64,000 nt of DNA from Paenibacillus senegalensis JC66 (GTDB lineage: Bacteria; Bacillota; Bacilli; Paenibacillales; NBRC-103111). The number at the start of each line of letters is the position of its first letter. Within the stretch, counting starts at the first letter, position 1. A model generated the notes under the pieces. That model was not told the DNA's origin. It did no database searches and saw nothing but the letters and a program-made list of their open reading frames with translations. Where the stretch lies: assembly GCF_000285515.1 (NCBI RefSeq), contig NZ_HE610959.1, forward strand, positions 107,885 through 171,884. The letters are read 5' to 3'. Below, piece by piece: positions 25,491 through 34,093 of the stretch. Both the position numbers and the translations under genes were made by a program.

Positions 25491-27744
25491 CTATCGGATT
25501 CGGATGCCCACTACTTCAGCAAAACGGGAACCGTTAGTCGATTTGACCACCAGCCGCAGTCGTTCCGTTGTGCAATCGTGCTCCAAAGTATGAACCGCTT
25601 TTCTTTTGCGATTATTGTTTCCTTCTGCAATCATTCTCCACATCCCATCGACCCACGCCTGCCATTCATAATTCTGCACCAGCTCCGGAATTACGTCAAA
25701 CGGGGTGCGCTTATAATGAAGATTGACTAAATCCTCATTCACATCATCATTAAAGATCACTTCCAGGCGGCTGAAGGTCGCCGGCGCTTCCCACTGTAAT
25801 TCAAGCCACTCATCGGCTCCATCCTGCATAGGATTCGAGAGCCACATATGAGGGGAGCCGTATGGCCGGAAGAACCCGTTAATGACATTATCCGGCCGGT
25901 AGGCCTCTGTCTCCGTGAGCAGCTTGAAGCAGAACGGCTTGCGCACAAAAGGCTTCATGCTCCACTGTACCACCGGCTGATCGTTGTCTATGGCCGTTAA
26001 CAAGCTGGAGATGTTCGCTTTCTTTTCACGGATAAAGGAAAGCACGCCCGTCATCGGAACGTCAGATTGATGAAGTGAAATTTGCTGGTTTTCCCTTACA
26101 ATAACGAATGCGTTTTGAGGCTGTTCAGGGTTCCACGGAAGTCGGACGCGAATCCATTGCCTGTCTCCTTTGCTCACCCGGACCGTATCTTTGACCTGCA
26201 AAGTATGCGGTATATAGTTCTCCGGTCTTCCGGTGTCCCATAATTCAACCACCATCTCTGTATCCTCATGTGCATCCAGCAGAATCTCCAGCTCATTCAC
26301 ATGGGGATTTACCGGGAAGAGAAATGCCACGTCATTTTCCATGTGGAATTTCGCGGCGGGCTTTGCAACCTCCAAGCATTTAAGCTGACTGGATGCGCTT
26401 ACGTGAGCCAGGCTCGCAAGATCTTCCGGATCTTCGTATTTCAGACCGATGATCGCCGCATCATTGCGCAGCAGAGTCTGCTGCAGCTCTTTGATATGAT
26501 TTTGGTACAGCTGCCTTGGAGTGACGGATTTGTCGACACAAAGCGCAGCGGCTGCCCCGGCTGCCTCGCCCATAACGGAACAGGTGGCCATAACCCGCGT
26601 AGCTCCAAAAGCAACATGAGTCGCACTAATGTTTCTTCCTGCAAACAGTAAATTGTCTACATTGACCGAGTACAGACTGCGGAATGGTATTTGAAAAACA
26701 CCGTCGACACAAAACAGCTTGGAAACATAGTCGGAGGCGTACATCCCCTCCGGCGGATGAAGATCGATGGACCAGCCTCCAAAACCGATGTAATCCTCGA
26801 AGTTGGCTTGCTTTTCCAGGTCGTTTTGCGTGAGCACATAATCGCCAATAAAGCGGCGGTATTCCCTTTTGCCCGGTACGCTGCCCACCCATTCCAACGT
26901 CATATTCTCAGCATCGAATTTACCGGAATTTTTTATGTAGTCCCAGATTCCATAAATGACGGACCACAGCTCATCGCGGATTTTTTCGTTGTCATAGAGA
27001 GTATCGATATGAGCTTCTCCGCCCCACTCGATCCACCAGTAATGGCAGCCTGAATCTCCGCTTTTGAACACCCGTTTCATCGGAATCGCGGTCTTCGTAA
27101 TGTCCTGGGCGAAGCTTGGAGGAATAAACTTGACAGGATGGCCAGCATCCTTGGTGTAGAAAAACATCGTGCTGCCAAGTGATATATTATCAGACTCCTC
27201 GGGCGCCCACTTCTCCTGATATTCCCTATAGGCTTCACGGCCGATGCGGTATTTGGCCCCGGCGAGAAATCCTACAAGGCCATCGCCTGTGCAGTCAAGA
27301 AACAGAGGACTGGTGAAGGTAATTTTTCTTTCCGATCCCATCATCCAGCCTGTAACCGAACGAATCTTACGGCTTGATTCATTCCCGTCCGCTTCGACTT
27401 CATGGACATTTGTATTTAAGAAAAGGGAAATATTTTTCTCTTTCAATACCATTTCGAGCATAACCAGATCCCAATAGTAAGGGTTCCCGTCCGGATTCAG
27501 GTACTGATTCTCCAGCAGCATCTCGCCTATAATTCCGGTTTCCCTGGCGTAGCGGTTGACACCCAGTCCGGTAGCGCCCAGCACCCAAACTCTAATCTCG
27601 CTGCTCGAATTTCCCCCAAGTACAGGACGATTCTGAATCAACGCGACTTTTTTTCCCGAGCCGCGCGGCCGATATGGCAGCACAAACCCCTGCCAAACCA
27701 CCGCCAACCACGGTAACATCCGATTGCACAAGTTCTTCTCTCAT
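25491..27744 (-). pseudogene. FAD-dependent oxidoreductase, frameshifted near its start
   Basis: The natural start is ATG 27744, with GGGAG eight bases upstream. The first 34 or so codons encode a Rossmann dinucleotide motif (TVVGGGLAGVCAAI, then SAARLGKK). At a run of seven A (27654-27648 on the minus strand) the frame changes; six A would continue smoothly into VALIQNRPVLGGNSSSE, so one base is in excess. The remaining 720 residues are intact: an FAD_oxidored (PF12831-like) domain with LDCTGDG and AGRNISATHVAFGATRV, and a C-terminal beta-rich domain with a discoidin-like look. Such proteins occur in sugar-use loci of Paenibacillus. It is either a decaying gene, a slippage-controlled gene or a sequence error. 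Confidence 0.8.
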
Positions 27745-28027
27745 CGTATTCTCTCCCTGCCTTTATTGGATTGATGCTGCCGCTTTTCCACGCTAATGGC
27801 CCATGGTCTTCGCTTCACCCAAAAAAATCGGCAGACAGCGAAATTCATTTATGGACATGGTATACTAAACACATATAGAAATAAGAGCGCCACAGCAAAA
27901 CGGCAAACCTGACGACACCTGTTACCGGTACTCTATTGCATCATAATCAAAAGCCAGTCTACTTGAACATGCAATAAAAATGCATAAAGCATATACTTTA
28001 TTTCATTTCAAATCCGAGGTGCACTTC

Positions 28028-28894
28028 ATGAGCATGTCAAACCTTTGGGAAAAAAAATTACATTTGTTATCCCATACCTATTGGGAACGCAAGGATCAGT
28101 TCAAGATGTTCTCGGACAGCTACCCTATGTGGGTAGCCTTTGCCGTCGAGTCAGGTGAATTCCGTTACCGTATTGGCTCGGAGAGCGGCCTGGCGGGGCC
28201 GGGAGAGCTGGTGTTCTGCCCTCCGGAGCAGCCTTTCGAACGGGAAGCTCTTGCCCCCCTGTCTCTCCACTTTCTCGGCTTCGCCTTTGATAACGAAGAA
28301 TTAAATCTGCCTAATTGTGGTGATACCCGGCCAAATCTCATGGATCCCAGCCGCAAGGAAGCCAGCCAGTTACTTGACACCTGGAAGGCTCATCCTGTGG
28401 ATGGCAAACGCCTCGCATCCAACCTCGCCTACCTGCGCAAGCTGCATCTATCCGTTGATGAGCGCAGCTTTGAGCGCAAGCAATGGGTGCTGAACGACAT
28501 TTGGCTGCTTGCCTGTGACGGCTGGGATGCCGGAACTCACCATGATCTGCTCGATGATTATATTCATTCAGATGATGAACAAATGAACAAAGCGATGCAG
28601 TGGCTGCACGAAAATGCCTATACCCCATTTAGCATGCGCACCTTGTCCGATCTGCTTGATTTCAGTCCTTCTCAGCTCACAAGAAGGTTTCAGAAAGAAT
28701 TCCATATGTCACCGTCCGAGCTCGTTCGTTCCTTAAGAATACGCAGGGCCGCAGGACTTCTGTTAGATACGGAGCTGACCCTGGATCAAATCGCCGAGCA
28801 GTGCGGTTATGACAACGGTTTTTATCTGAGCCGCATTTTCACCCGCAGCATGGGCATTAATCCGTCCCAATACCGCAAGCAAAATCGGGTATAA
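28028..28894 (+). CDS. AraC-family transcriptional regulator
   Basis: 288 residues. The N-terminal part is a cupin-like sensing domain (GPGELVFCPPEQPFERE at about residues 56-72); the C-terminal 100 residues carry two helix-turn-helix motifs, FSMRTLSDLLDFSPSQLTRRF and LTLDQIAEQCGYDNGFYLSRIF, with the closing GINPSQYR typical of AraC. The start at 28028 has GAGGTG six or seven bases upstream. It is divergent from the FAD oxidoreductase gene 283 bp away and followed by a sugar-permease remnant, so it probably controlled a sugar-use operon. A promoter-like TATACT is in the intergenic region. Confidence 0.88.
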   Translation: MSMSNLWEKKLHLLSHTYWERKDQFKMFSDSYPMWVAFAVESGEFRYRIGSESGLAGPGELVFCPPEQPFEREALAPLSLHFLGFAFDNEELNLPNCGDTRPNLMDPSRKEASQLLDTWKAHPVDGKRLASNLAYLRKLHLSVDERSFERKQWVLNDIWLLACDGWDAGTHHDLLDDYIHSDDEQMNKAMQWLHENAYTPFSMRTLSDLLDFSPSQLTRRFQKEFHMSPSELVRSLRIRRAAGLLLDTELTLDQIAEQCGYDNGFYLSRIFTRSMGINPSQYRKQNRV

Positions 28895-28910
28895 ATGCGG
28901 AAGCGGCGTA

Positions 28911-29015
28911 CTAGCCTTTCACGGCGGATCCGGCAATCCCCTGGATGATAAATTTCTGGCCTGCAAAGAAAAGCAGGATCATGGGCAGAATCGCCGCTGC
29001 TGAAGCCGCCATCAT
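28911..29015 (-). pseudogene. C-terminal remnant of a sugar ABC transporter permease
   Basis: Thirty-four codons on the minus strand begin MMAASAAAILPMIL and end KFIIQGIAGSAVKG followed by TAG. That is the conserved carboxyl end of MalG/LplC-type permeases (compare GITAGAVKG). An in-frame TAG stands directly before it, and no upstream part of the gene exists in 29016-29251. It is a leftover of a deletion or rearrangement. Confidence 0.75.
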
Positions 29016-29251
29016 CTAAACGTGTACAAGCCGCCCTGAACCATCTTCTGACTTGAATGTAAAAAAAGTAATAAACCTAGGTTTTTGCCACGGTCATATT
29101 ACTATTGTAATTGTTATGTCTCTGAAAAAAGTGACTTCACATTACTATTGAATACGCTTTATTGATGGTATAATGAAATAGTACGGAAATAAAGAGCTAA
29201 TGGAAGCAGGCTTTATTGACTGTATAGACAAGTGTGGGGGGTTAGCCTGTT

Positions 29252-29851
29252 TTGCTACAGAACATTCTGGATTTTTTGATGGACTTCGGCCCGCTGGGGT
29301 TGTTTATCCATTCCTTTATTGACGCCATTATTTTCCCAATACCCGCGTTTTTCCTCCAAGTATCCTTAAGTCTGCTGAATCCTTCCTCAGCCATATGGTT
29401 GGCGACTCTAGGATTTATCGCTTGCTTGCTTGGAACACCTTTTGGTTATTTAATAGGCAAGTTCTTGGGAACCTCTTTTTTATACAAGATCTTAAAGAAA
29501 GAATGGATCGACTCCGCCCAACAGCTTTTTAACCGCAACGGGGAAGCGGCAATTCTTATCGGCGCTTTTACACCAGTCCCGTTTAAAGTATTTACTATTC
29601 TGTCCGGCTGTCTTAACTTCTCCATTTGGAAGCTGCTTGGTTATGCAGCTATCGGCCGTGCGGCCAAATTTTATGTTGTCGGCATTCTGTTCTACTTTTA
29701 CGGACGTGCAGCTGAGAATATGATCAACAGTTATTTAACCTACATCTTTCTGGGCGTAGCCGCTGTTCTGACAATCATCCTCCTCATCAAACGCAAGCTG
29801 CAAAAGAAAAAACAGCAAAACCTGCCTGCCGAAGAAAATACAGATGCTTAA
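29252..29851 (+). CDS. VTT-domain (YqaA-like) membrane protein
   Basis: 199 residues, four or five helices: FIHSFIDAIIFPIPAFFLQV with the acidic and Pro residues of the re-entrant loop, GTPFGYLIGKFLG, and GAFTPVPFKVFTILSG with the conserved Pro and Lys, then a basic C-terminal tail. This is the YqaA branch of the SNARE-associated superfamily; a lipid transport role is inferred from relatives only. The TTG start at 29252 follows a GGGGGG site by ten bases; a TATAAT lies at 29169-29174. A terminator follows. Confidence 0.8.
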   Translation: MLQNILDFLMDFGPLGLFIHSFIDAIIFPIPAFFLQVSLSLLNPSSAIWLATLGFIACLLGTPFGYLIGKFLGTSFLYKILKKEWIDSAQQLFNRNGEAAILIGAFTPVPFKVFTILSGCLNFSIWKLLGYAAIGRAAKFYVVGILFYFYGRAAENMINSYLTYIFLGVAAVLTIILLIKRKLQKKKQQNLPAEENTDA

Positions 29852-29909
29852 TCTGGCCTAAAATGGCAAAGTTCCTATGATTAGGCATCCTGCAGCAGTT
29901 AATCTAACT

Positions 29910-29963
29910 CCCGCAAAGTCAAGCATGCTTCGTCCAATCATTTAGCTGCTTTGCGGGGATTTG
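29910..29963 (+). terminator. stem-loop terminator after the YqaA-like gene
   Basis: CCCGCAAAG (29910-29918) pairs with CTTTGCGGG (29949-29957) around a 30-nt loop that holds the palindrome AAGCATGCTT; GATTT follows. The rest of 29852-30159 shows only A/T-rich sequence. Confidence 0.6.
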
Positions 29964-30159
29964 CGGGTGGCGATACGGGGTGTTACCGTCTTTACTAACT
30001 GCATACAGCTATAATTTTTTTACACCCTATTTTAGGTAGTACCTAATTTTTCTAGGCAATACTTTACTGTTGAACTTCAGCATTAACTTTTTTTCTAGCG
30101 TCATTTTGTATTACGTTTCGCACAAAAATTACTTTATAATTGGGAGGTTGTATCTATCT

Positions 30160-30399
30160 ATGCTCACTTGGATGCTTAGGCAGGTGATGGCCGAACGGGG
30201 AATTTGGAGCGGTGCCGCATTAGGAAGACTTTTGAAAACAAAAGCAGGATATGAATTGTCAGCTCCTTCCATCAGCGCACTGCTCAAAACACAGCCCAAG
30301 CAGATGAAGGCCGAAACTTTGGATGCACTGTGCACAGTTTTGGAGTGTACACCGAGCGATCTGTGGGTCCACACTCCATCCACGAATAAAGGTGCTTGA
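30160..30399 (+). CDS. Xre-type small DNA-binding regulator
   Basis: 79 residues that make up one Cro/CI-type helix-turn-helix of the short YozG-like group: MLRQVMAERGIW, then SAPSISALLKTQPKQMKAETLDALCTVLECTPSDLW. GGGAGG lies about twelve bases before the ATG at 30160, rather far. It ends 19 bases before a deformylase gene and must be co-transcribed with it. Such small regulators often repress their own operon; nothing here shows the signal. Confidence 0.75.
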   Translation: MLTWMLRQVMAERGIWSGAALGRLLKTKAGYELSAPSISALLKTQPKQMKAETLDALCTVLECTPSDLWVHTPSTNKGA

Positions 30400-30418
30400 A
30401 CAGAAGGGAAGGAAGCTT

Positions 30419-30931
30419 ATGAACGCCAAAATGATTGTTCCATTCGGTGATCCTGTGCTGAGAAAGAAATCTCGCCCGGTCGAAGCTGTTACCGGCAAGG
30501 TCCTGGGTTGGCTGGATCAGCTTGGAAGCACACTGTATGCCGAGGAAGGCCGCGCTGGTCTTGCCGCGCCGCAAATCGGGGTTTTACGCAGAATATTCGT
30601 TATGGATTGCGGCGATGGCTTAACGGAATGGATTAATCCTGTCATCACAGAAGCCAGCGGCCAACAGGAAGGACCCGAGGCCTGTCTTTCTTATCCCGGT
30701 TATGCTGGTATAGTAAGAAGAGCTCAGAAGATTACGGTAGAAACCTTGAATCGCCAAGGGGAAAAGGTTACGCTGGAAGCGGAAGGCTATACGGCCCGCT
30801 GTATTCAGCACGAAATCGATCATTTGGACGGGATCTTGTATATCGACCGGATCGTGGATGATCAGTTCTATAATGAGCGGACTGGGAAGAAGGCTGATCT
30901 TCTTCACGTTTTACGAATTGCGAATGGGTAA
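30419..30931 (+). CDS. def: peptide deformylase (second type)
   Basis: 170 residues. The three deformylase motifs are GLAAPQIG (residues 47-54), EACLSYPG (87-94) and QHEIDHLDG (130-138); the metal ligands Cys89, His131 and His135 are present. It removes the formyl group from nascent proteins. The motif-2 glycine of EGCLS is Ala here. The fmt gene, usual partner of the main def, is absent, and an Xre gene precedes it, so this is probably an auxiliary copy. AAGGAAG is close to the ATG at 30419. Confidence 0.9.
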   Translation: MNAKMIVPFGDPVLRKKSRPVEAVTGKVLGWLDQLGSTLYAEEGRAGLAAPQIGVLRRIFVMDCGDGLTEWINPVITEASGQQEGPEACLSYPGYAGIVRRAQKITVETLNRQGEKVTLEAEGYTARCIQHEIDHLDGILYIDRIVDDQFYNERTGKKADLLHVLRIANG

Positions 30932-30982
30932 TCTCATACTTGGATGCTTGTGCTTAATATAGGTTAGGTTGAGGTGAACGAA

Positions 30983-32077
30983 TTGAATGTCATTAAATTA
31001 AAGGACCGTCAGGAGCTGGACAAAAAAGTCCCTTCCATGCCCTGGTACATCGAGAAGTTCATTAACTACAAGCTGCCGGATCTCTCTCCCTCTTCCCTGC
31101 TTGAATATGTAAGGGACTATGAAACCTTTTTATCTTGGCTGCTTGCCGAAGGCCTAAGCACCGCAACTGATATGAAGGACATCCCGCTTGAAGACCTGGA
31201 GCGGCTTCATATCGACAGCATCGACAATTACCGGATGTTTCTGGCCACCCATAAGCAGAAAACAAACAGCCGGACAACGATTTCCCGCAAGCTTTCCTCC
31301 CTGCGTTCTCTATTTCATTATTTGAGCCAAATTGCAGAGGATGAGCATTTCTATCCCTTATTGAAAAGAAATGTGATGGCCAAGATTGAAATTAAACGGA
31401 CACATAAACCGAAGGATACTGCCGCCAAGCTGGAAGGAAAGCTATTGCAGGAGAATGAGATCTTCGAATTCCTGAAGTACATCCGTTCCGGTTATGGGGA
31501 GGACATAGCCAAGAACAAGCAAGCTATGTATTTCTATCAATTGAATCGCATACGCGACTTATGCATCGTCAGCCTCATTCTTCATTCCGGCCTGCGTGTT
31601 TCCGAGGTGGTCAATTTGAATACGGACGATGTGGATTTGAAGAAGAAGGTGCTCTATGTACTGCGAAAGGGTAAAAACGACGACACCTTTAAAACCCCGG
31701 TTTACTTCCGATACGAGGCTGTGGAGGAGATAACCGAGTATTTGCGAATTCGAGCGGACAGCTACAAGCCTGCCAAACGGGAAAAGGCGATGTTTTTGGC
31801 TTTAGCTAACGGCAAGCAGGAAGGCTCGAGAATGACCAAACGCGCGATTCAGGAAATGGTGATCAAATACGCCAAGCGATTCGGCAAGCCGTATTTGTCA
31901 GTACATAAGCTGAGACATTCCTTCGCCACAGACTACTATTTACAGAATGATCTTTATAAAACTCAAGAGCAGTTAGGTCATTCCTCTCCGGATACGACCC
32001 AGATCTACGCCCACCTGACTGATAAAACAATGGCAGAAGCGATCGACCGCCGCAATGCGGAGAATGAGGATAACTGA
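30983..32077 (+). CDS. xerS: tyrosine recombinase XerS
   Basis: 364 residues: an N-terminal core-binding domain (MPWYIEKFINYKL...LSPSSLLEYVRDYETFLSWL) and a C-terminal catalytic domain with Arg in HSGLRVSE, Lys in LRKGKNDD, His-Arg in VHKLRHSFA, His in LGHSSPD and the nucleophile Tyr in TTQIYAHL. The spread of inserts matches streptococcal XerS, which resolves chromosome dimers alone at dif-SL. No dif-like inverted repeat was recognised beside it. The start is TTG 30983 (GAGGTGA six bases upstream) or GTG 30974. An integrase of a lost element is the alternative. Confidence 0.88.
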   Translation: MNVIKLKDRQELDKKVPSMPWYIEKFINYKLPDLSPSSLLEYVRDYETFLSWLLAEGLSTATDMKDIPLEDLERLHIDSIDNYRMFLATHKQKTNSRTTISRKLSSLRSLFHYLSQIAEDEHFYPLLKRNVMAKIEIKRTHKPKDTAAKLEGKLLQENEIFEFLKYIRSGYGEDIAKNKQAMYFYQLNRIRDLCIVSLILHSGLRVSEVVNLNTDDVDLKKKVLYVLRKGKNDDTFKTPVYFRYEAVEEITEYLRIRADSYKPAKREKAMFLALANGKQEGSRMTKRAIQEMVIKYAKRFGKPYLSVHKLRHSFATDYYLQNDLYKTQEQLGHSSPDTTQIYAHLTDKTMAEAIDRRNAENEDN

Positions 32078-32157
32078 TGCTTTATATTTGAACAAAGAAT
32101 AAAGACGATGGCAAGCCAAAGCGACATGCGCGGCTTCCCGGCAGAAAAGAGGAAACC

Positions 32158-33258
32158 ATGAAAAGATCGGCATTATTTATTCTCTCGATCGCAATGCTAA
32201 CTTTGACTTGCCTCTGCAGTCTCTGCCTACCCCCCATTTCGGCGCTGGCTAACGGTGGTCCGCAAAAAATCTACCCACGCGGCCATGGACCTCTCCAGTT
32301 TACCAAGGACTCAGGCATTCAGCTTGTGGAAGAGGAAGTAAAATTTCGCCTGCCTCCCCTTCGCGCGGATTATTATCCGCATGGCGGGGAGGCAGAAGTG
32401 ATCATTCGCTACAAACTTAGCAATCTTAAGGATGAAGCTGTTGATATAGCGGTGCTGTTCGTTACTCCTCAAATTAATATTGAATCTTTTTCTATTATGG
32501 AAGAGGAAAGCGTTATTGAGCTTGAGTGGTACATAGACCCGGTCATGAAGGACTGGCAGCCCGAAGCGCAAACTATTTACGAGCCTGTTAGCGGTACGGC
32601 CTTTTCCCAGAGCGGCAGCGGCACGCTGCTGGTACCCGAAATCCAAGGAGCCTCCTTTCACTTGACCTTCCAGCCAATGGAGGACAAATGGCTCACAATC
32701 CGCTACCTGGATCCTGGCGGGAGGCATGAAGCCGGAGTTCTTACGCCTGTGTTCTCTTATGTATATTTCCTTACCCCTGCATTATCCTGGGAAGGTGACA
32801 GTCAAGTGAGGCTTCTGCTGGAGCTGGCAGAAAGCCAGGCGGCAGTCCATTCCAACCTGCCGCTAACGCCTGTCACCGACACCGAATTCGCATGGAGTTC
32901 TTCATCCCTCCCTGCAGAGGAGTGGAGCTTTTCCGTTACGTCCGCTAAACGACTATTCTGGGGAACTAATTGGTCAGGAGAGCATTGGAATTGGACGCTG
33001 ATTAGTGCAGGTGCGGTTCATGCGGTTCTGCTGGCTCTTTCCTACTACCGCAGAAAAGCCTTACTCAGGTACGCGGCTTACCTGGCGGCCATCCTCTGGA
33101 TAGGTGCCCACGCTATAGTTTACCTCCCTACCCTGAATGTATGGGAATGGGTGCACGCCGGCTTTAAAAGCACTGTATATTTTGCCGTCATCGGGCTTAT
33201 TCATCTTCTTTTAATAAGAATTTCCAATGTAAACAAGCCGGCAGTCCGTCCGGATTAG
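32158..33258 (+). CDS. exported membrane-anchored protein of unknown function
   Basis: 366 residues, not recognised with certainty. It has a signal peptide (to about residue 31, SALA), an extracellular beta-rich domain of 240 residues containing GPLQFTKDSGIQLVEEEVKF, RYKLSNLKDE and YEPVSG, and three closely spaced membrane helices at the end (about 275-355). The FTK-x-x-x-I-x-L-x-x-E-E pattern and the following strand recall DUF4424 proteins, a tentative link. AGAGGAAA precedes the ATG. It follows xerS by 80 bases and ends overlapping the convergent LysE gene by three bases. Confidence 0.6.
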   Translation: MKRSALFILSIAMLTLTCLCSLCLPPISALANGGPQKIYPRGHGPLQFTKDSGIQLVEEEVKFRLPPLRADYYPHGGEAEVIIRYKLSNLKDEAVDIAVLFVTPQINIESFSIMEEESVIELEWYIDPVMKDWQPEAQTIYEPVSGTAFSQSGSGTLLVPEIQGASFHLTFQPMEDKWLTIRYLDPGGRHEAGVLTPVFSYVYFLTPALSWEGDSQVRLLLELAESQAAVHSNLPLTPVTDTEFAWSSSSLPAEEWSFSVTSAKRLFWGTNWSGEHWNWTLISAGAVHAVLLALSYYRRKALLRYAAYLAAILWIGAHAIVYLPTLNVWEWVHAGFKSTVYFAVIGLIHLLLIRISNVNKPAVRPD

Positions 33259-33902
33259 ATCGGTTCTTTTCCCGTAAACAGCAGTCTGAGACCTAAAAAG
33301 GCAAACAATCCAGCCTTTAGCTTACTAATAATTAAGCTGGCCTGCCCGCTTTTACTTTTCAAAGCCTGCCCCATCGTGCCTGCCAGCCAAGAAACGATCG
33401 CAAATACAACTAGCGCCTGTATTAGAAAGATCATTCCAAGAATGGTCATCTGCCAAGCCGGACTGGAACCGTTAGGAACGACAAATTGAGGAAGCAAAGC
33501 TAGAAAGAACAAGGCGACTTTCGGATTGAGCACGTTCATCAATATGCCTCTGCGGAATAACGCGGCAGGCTTCAGTCGGGGAACCTCCGGTCCTGATTCT
33601 TCGCTGCCGTTCTTCTTTCTGCCCTCTCTCAACGCTTGCCACGCTAAATACAACAAATAACAGGCTCCGGCCGCTTTCACCACTTGAAAGGCAACACCTG
33701 ATTTGTACAAAATAGCGGATACGCCAAATGAAGCTGCACTAATATGTACCAATAACCCGCTGCAGAGTCCTAGCGCTGTAGCCATCCCTGCCTTGAAACC
33801 ATACGAGACGCTTTGCGCTGTGACAAACAGCAAATCCGGACCTGGAGCAATCGTCAGCAGCAGCGCTGCGGCGAGAAATCCGGCATAAAGCGATAGATCC
33901 AT
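33255..33902 (-). CDS. LysE/RhtB family amino-acid exporter
   Basis: 215 residues with six membrane segments. The N-terminal LTIAPGPDLLFVTAQSVSYGFKAGM is the RhtB/LysE signature (P-G-P-x-x-x-x-V), and RGILMNVLNPKVALFFLALLPQFV (about residues 120-143) is the second conserved block. Members export lysine, homoserine, threonine or leucine. GAGAGGTG is six bases before the ATG at 33902. There is no adjacent LysR-type regulator; the substrate is open. Confidence 0.88.
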   Translation of the reverse strand: MDLSLYAGFLAAALLLTIAPGPDLLFVTAQSVSYGFKAGMATALGLCSGLLVHISAASFGVSAILYKSGVAFQVVKAAGACYLLYLAWQALREGRKKNGSEESGPEVPRLKPAALFRRGILMNVLNPKVALFFLALLPQFVVPNGSSPAWQMTILGMIFLIQALVVFAIVSWLAGTMGQALKSKSGQASLIISKLKAGLFAFLGLRLLFTGKEPI

Positions 33903-33956
33903 GCTACACCTCTCCACTGATTTATTATCAACTAATACTCTAAGAGAAATCGAGCT

Positions 33957-33985
33957 GCCCCTGGCCTGCCAGGGGCTTTTACTTA
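33957..33985 (+). terminator. stem-loop upstream of the ger operon
   Basis: GCCCCTGGC and GCCAGGGGC (33957-33976) form a 9-bp palindrome followed by TTTTACTTATTTT. It reads as a plus-strand terminator and would shield the ger promoter from read-through. Confidence 0.7.
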
Positions 33986-34030
33986 TTTTATCTCATTTAT
34001 GAAGCTGTTGAAACTCTTCTGCACATCACT

Positions 34031-34061
34031 TGCATAATCGGGCGGGCGTTCGCTCATACTT
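34031..34061 (+). promoter_or_regulatory. sigma-G-like promoter of the ger operon
   Basis: TGCATA (34031-34036), an 18-bp spacer and CATACTT (34055-34061) fit the forespore sigma-G pattern TGHATR-N18-CATWHTA with one mismatch. Expression in the developing spore is what germinant receptor operons need. Confidence 0.7.
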
Positions 34062-34093
34062 GAAGAGAATGATATCGAAAGGAAAATAAGTCC

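Noticed and set aside
25387..25593. Plus-strand 68-codon frame between the deacetylase and the oxidoreductase.
   Set aside because: Half of it is antisense to the oxidoreductase C-terminus and there is no ribosome site.
30983..32077. xerS read as the integrase of a prophage or integrative element.
   Set aside because: No phage, conjugation or cargo genes and no flanking direct repeats were found, and the sequence follows chromosomal XerS.
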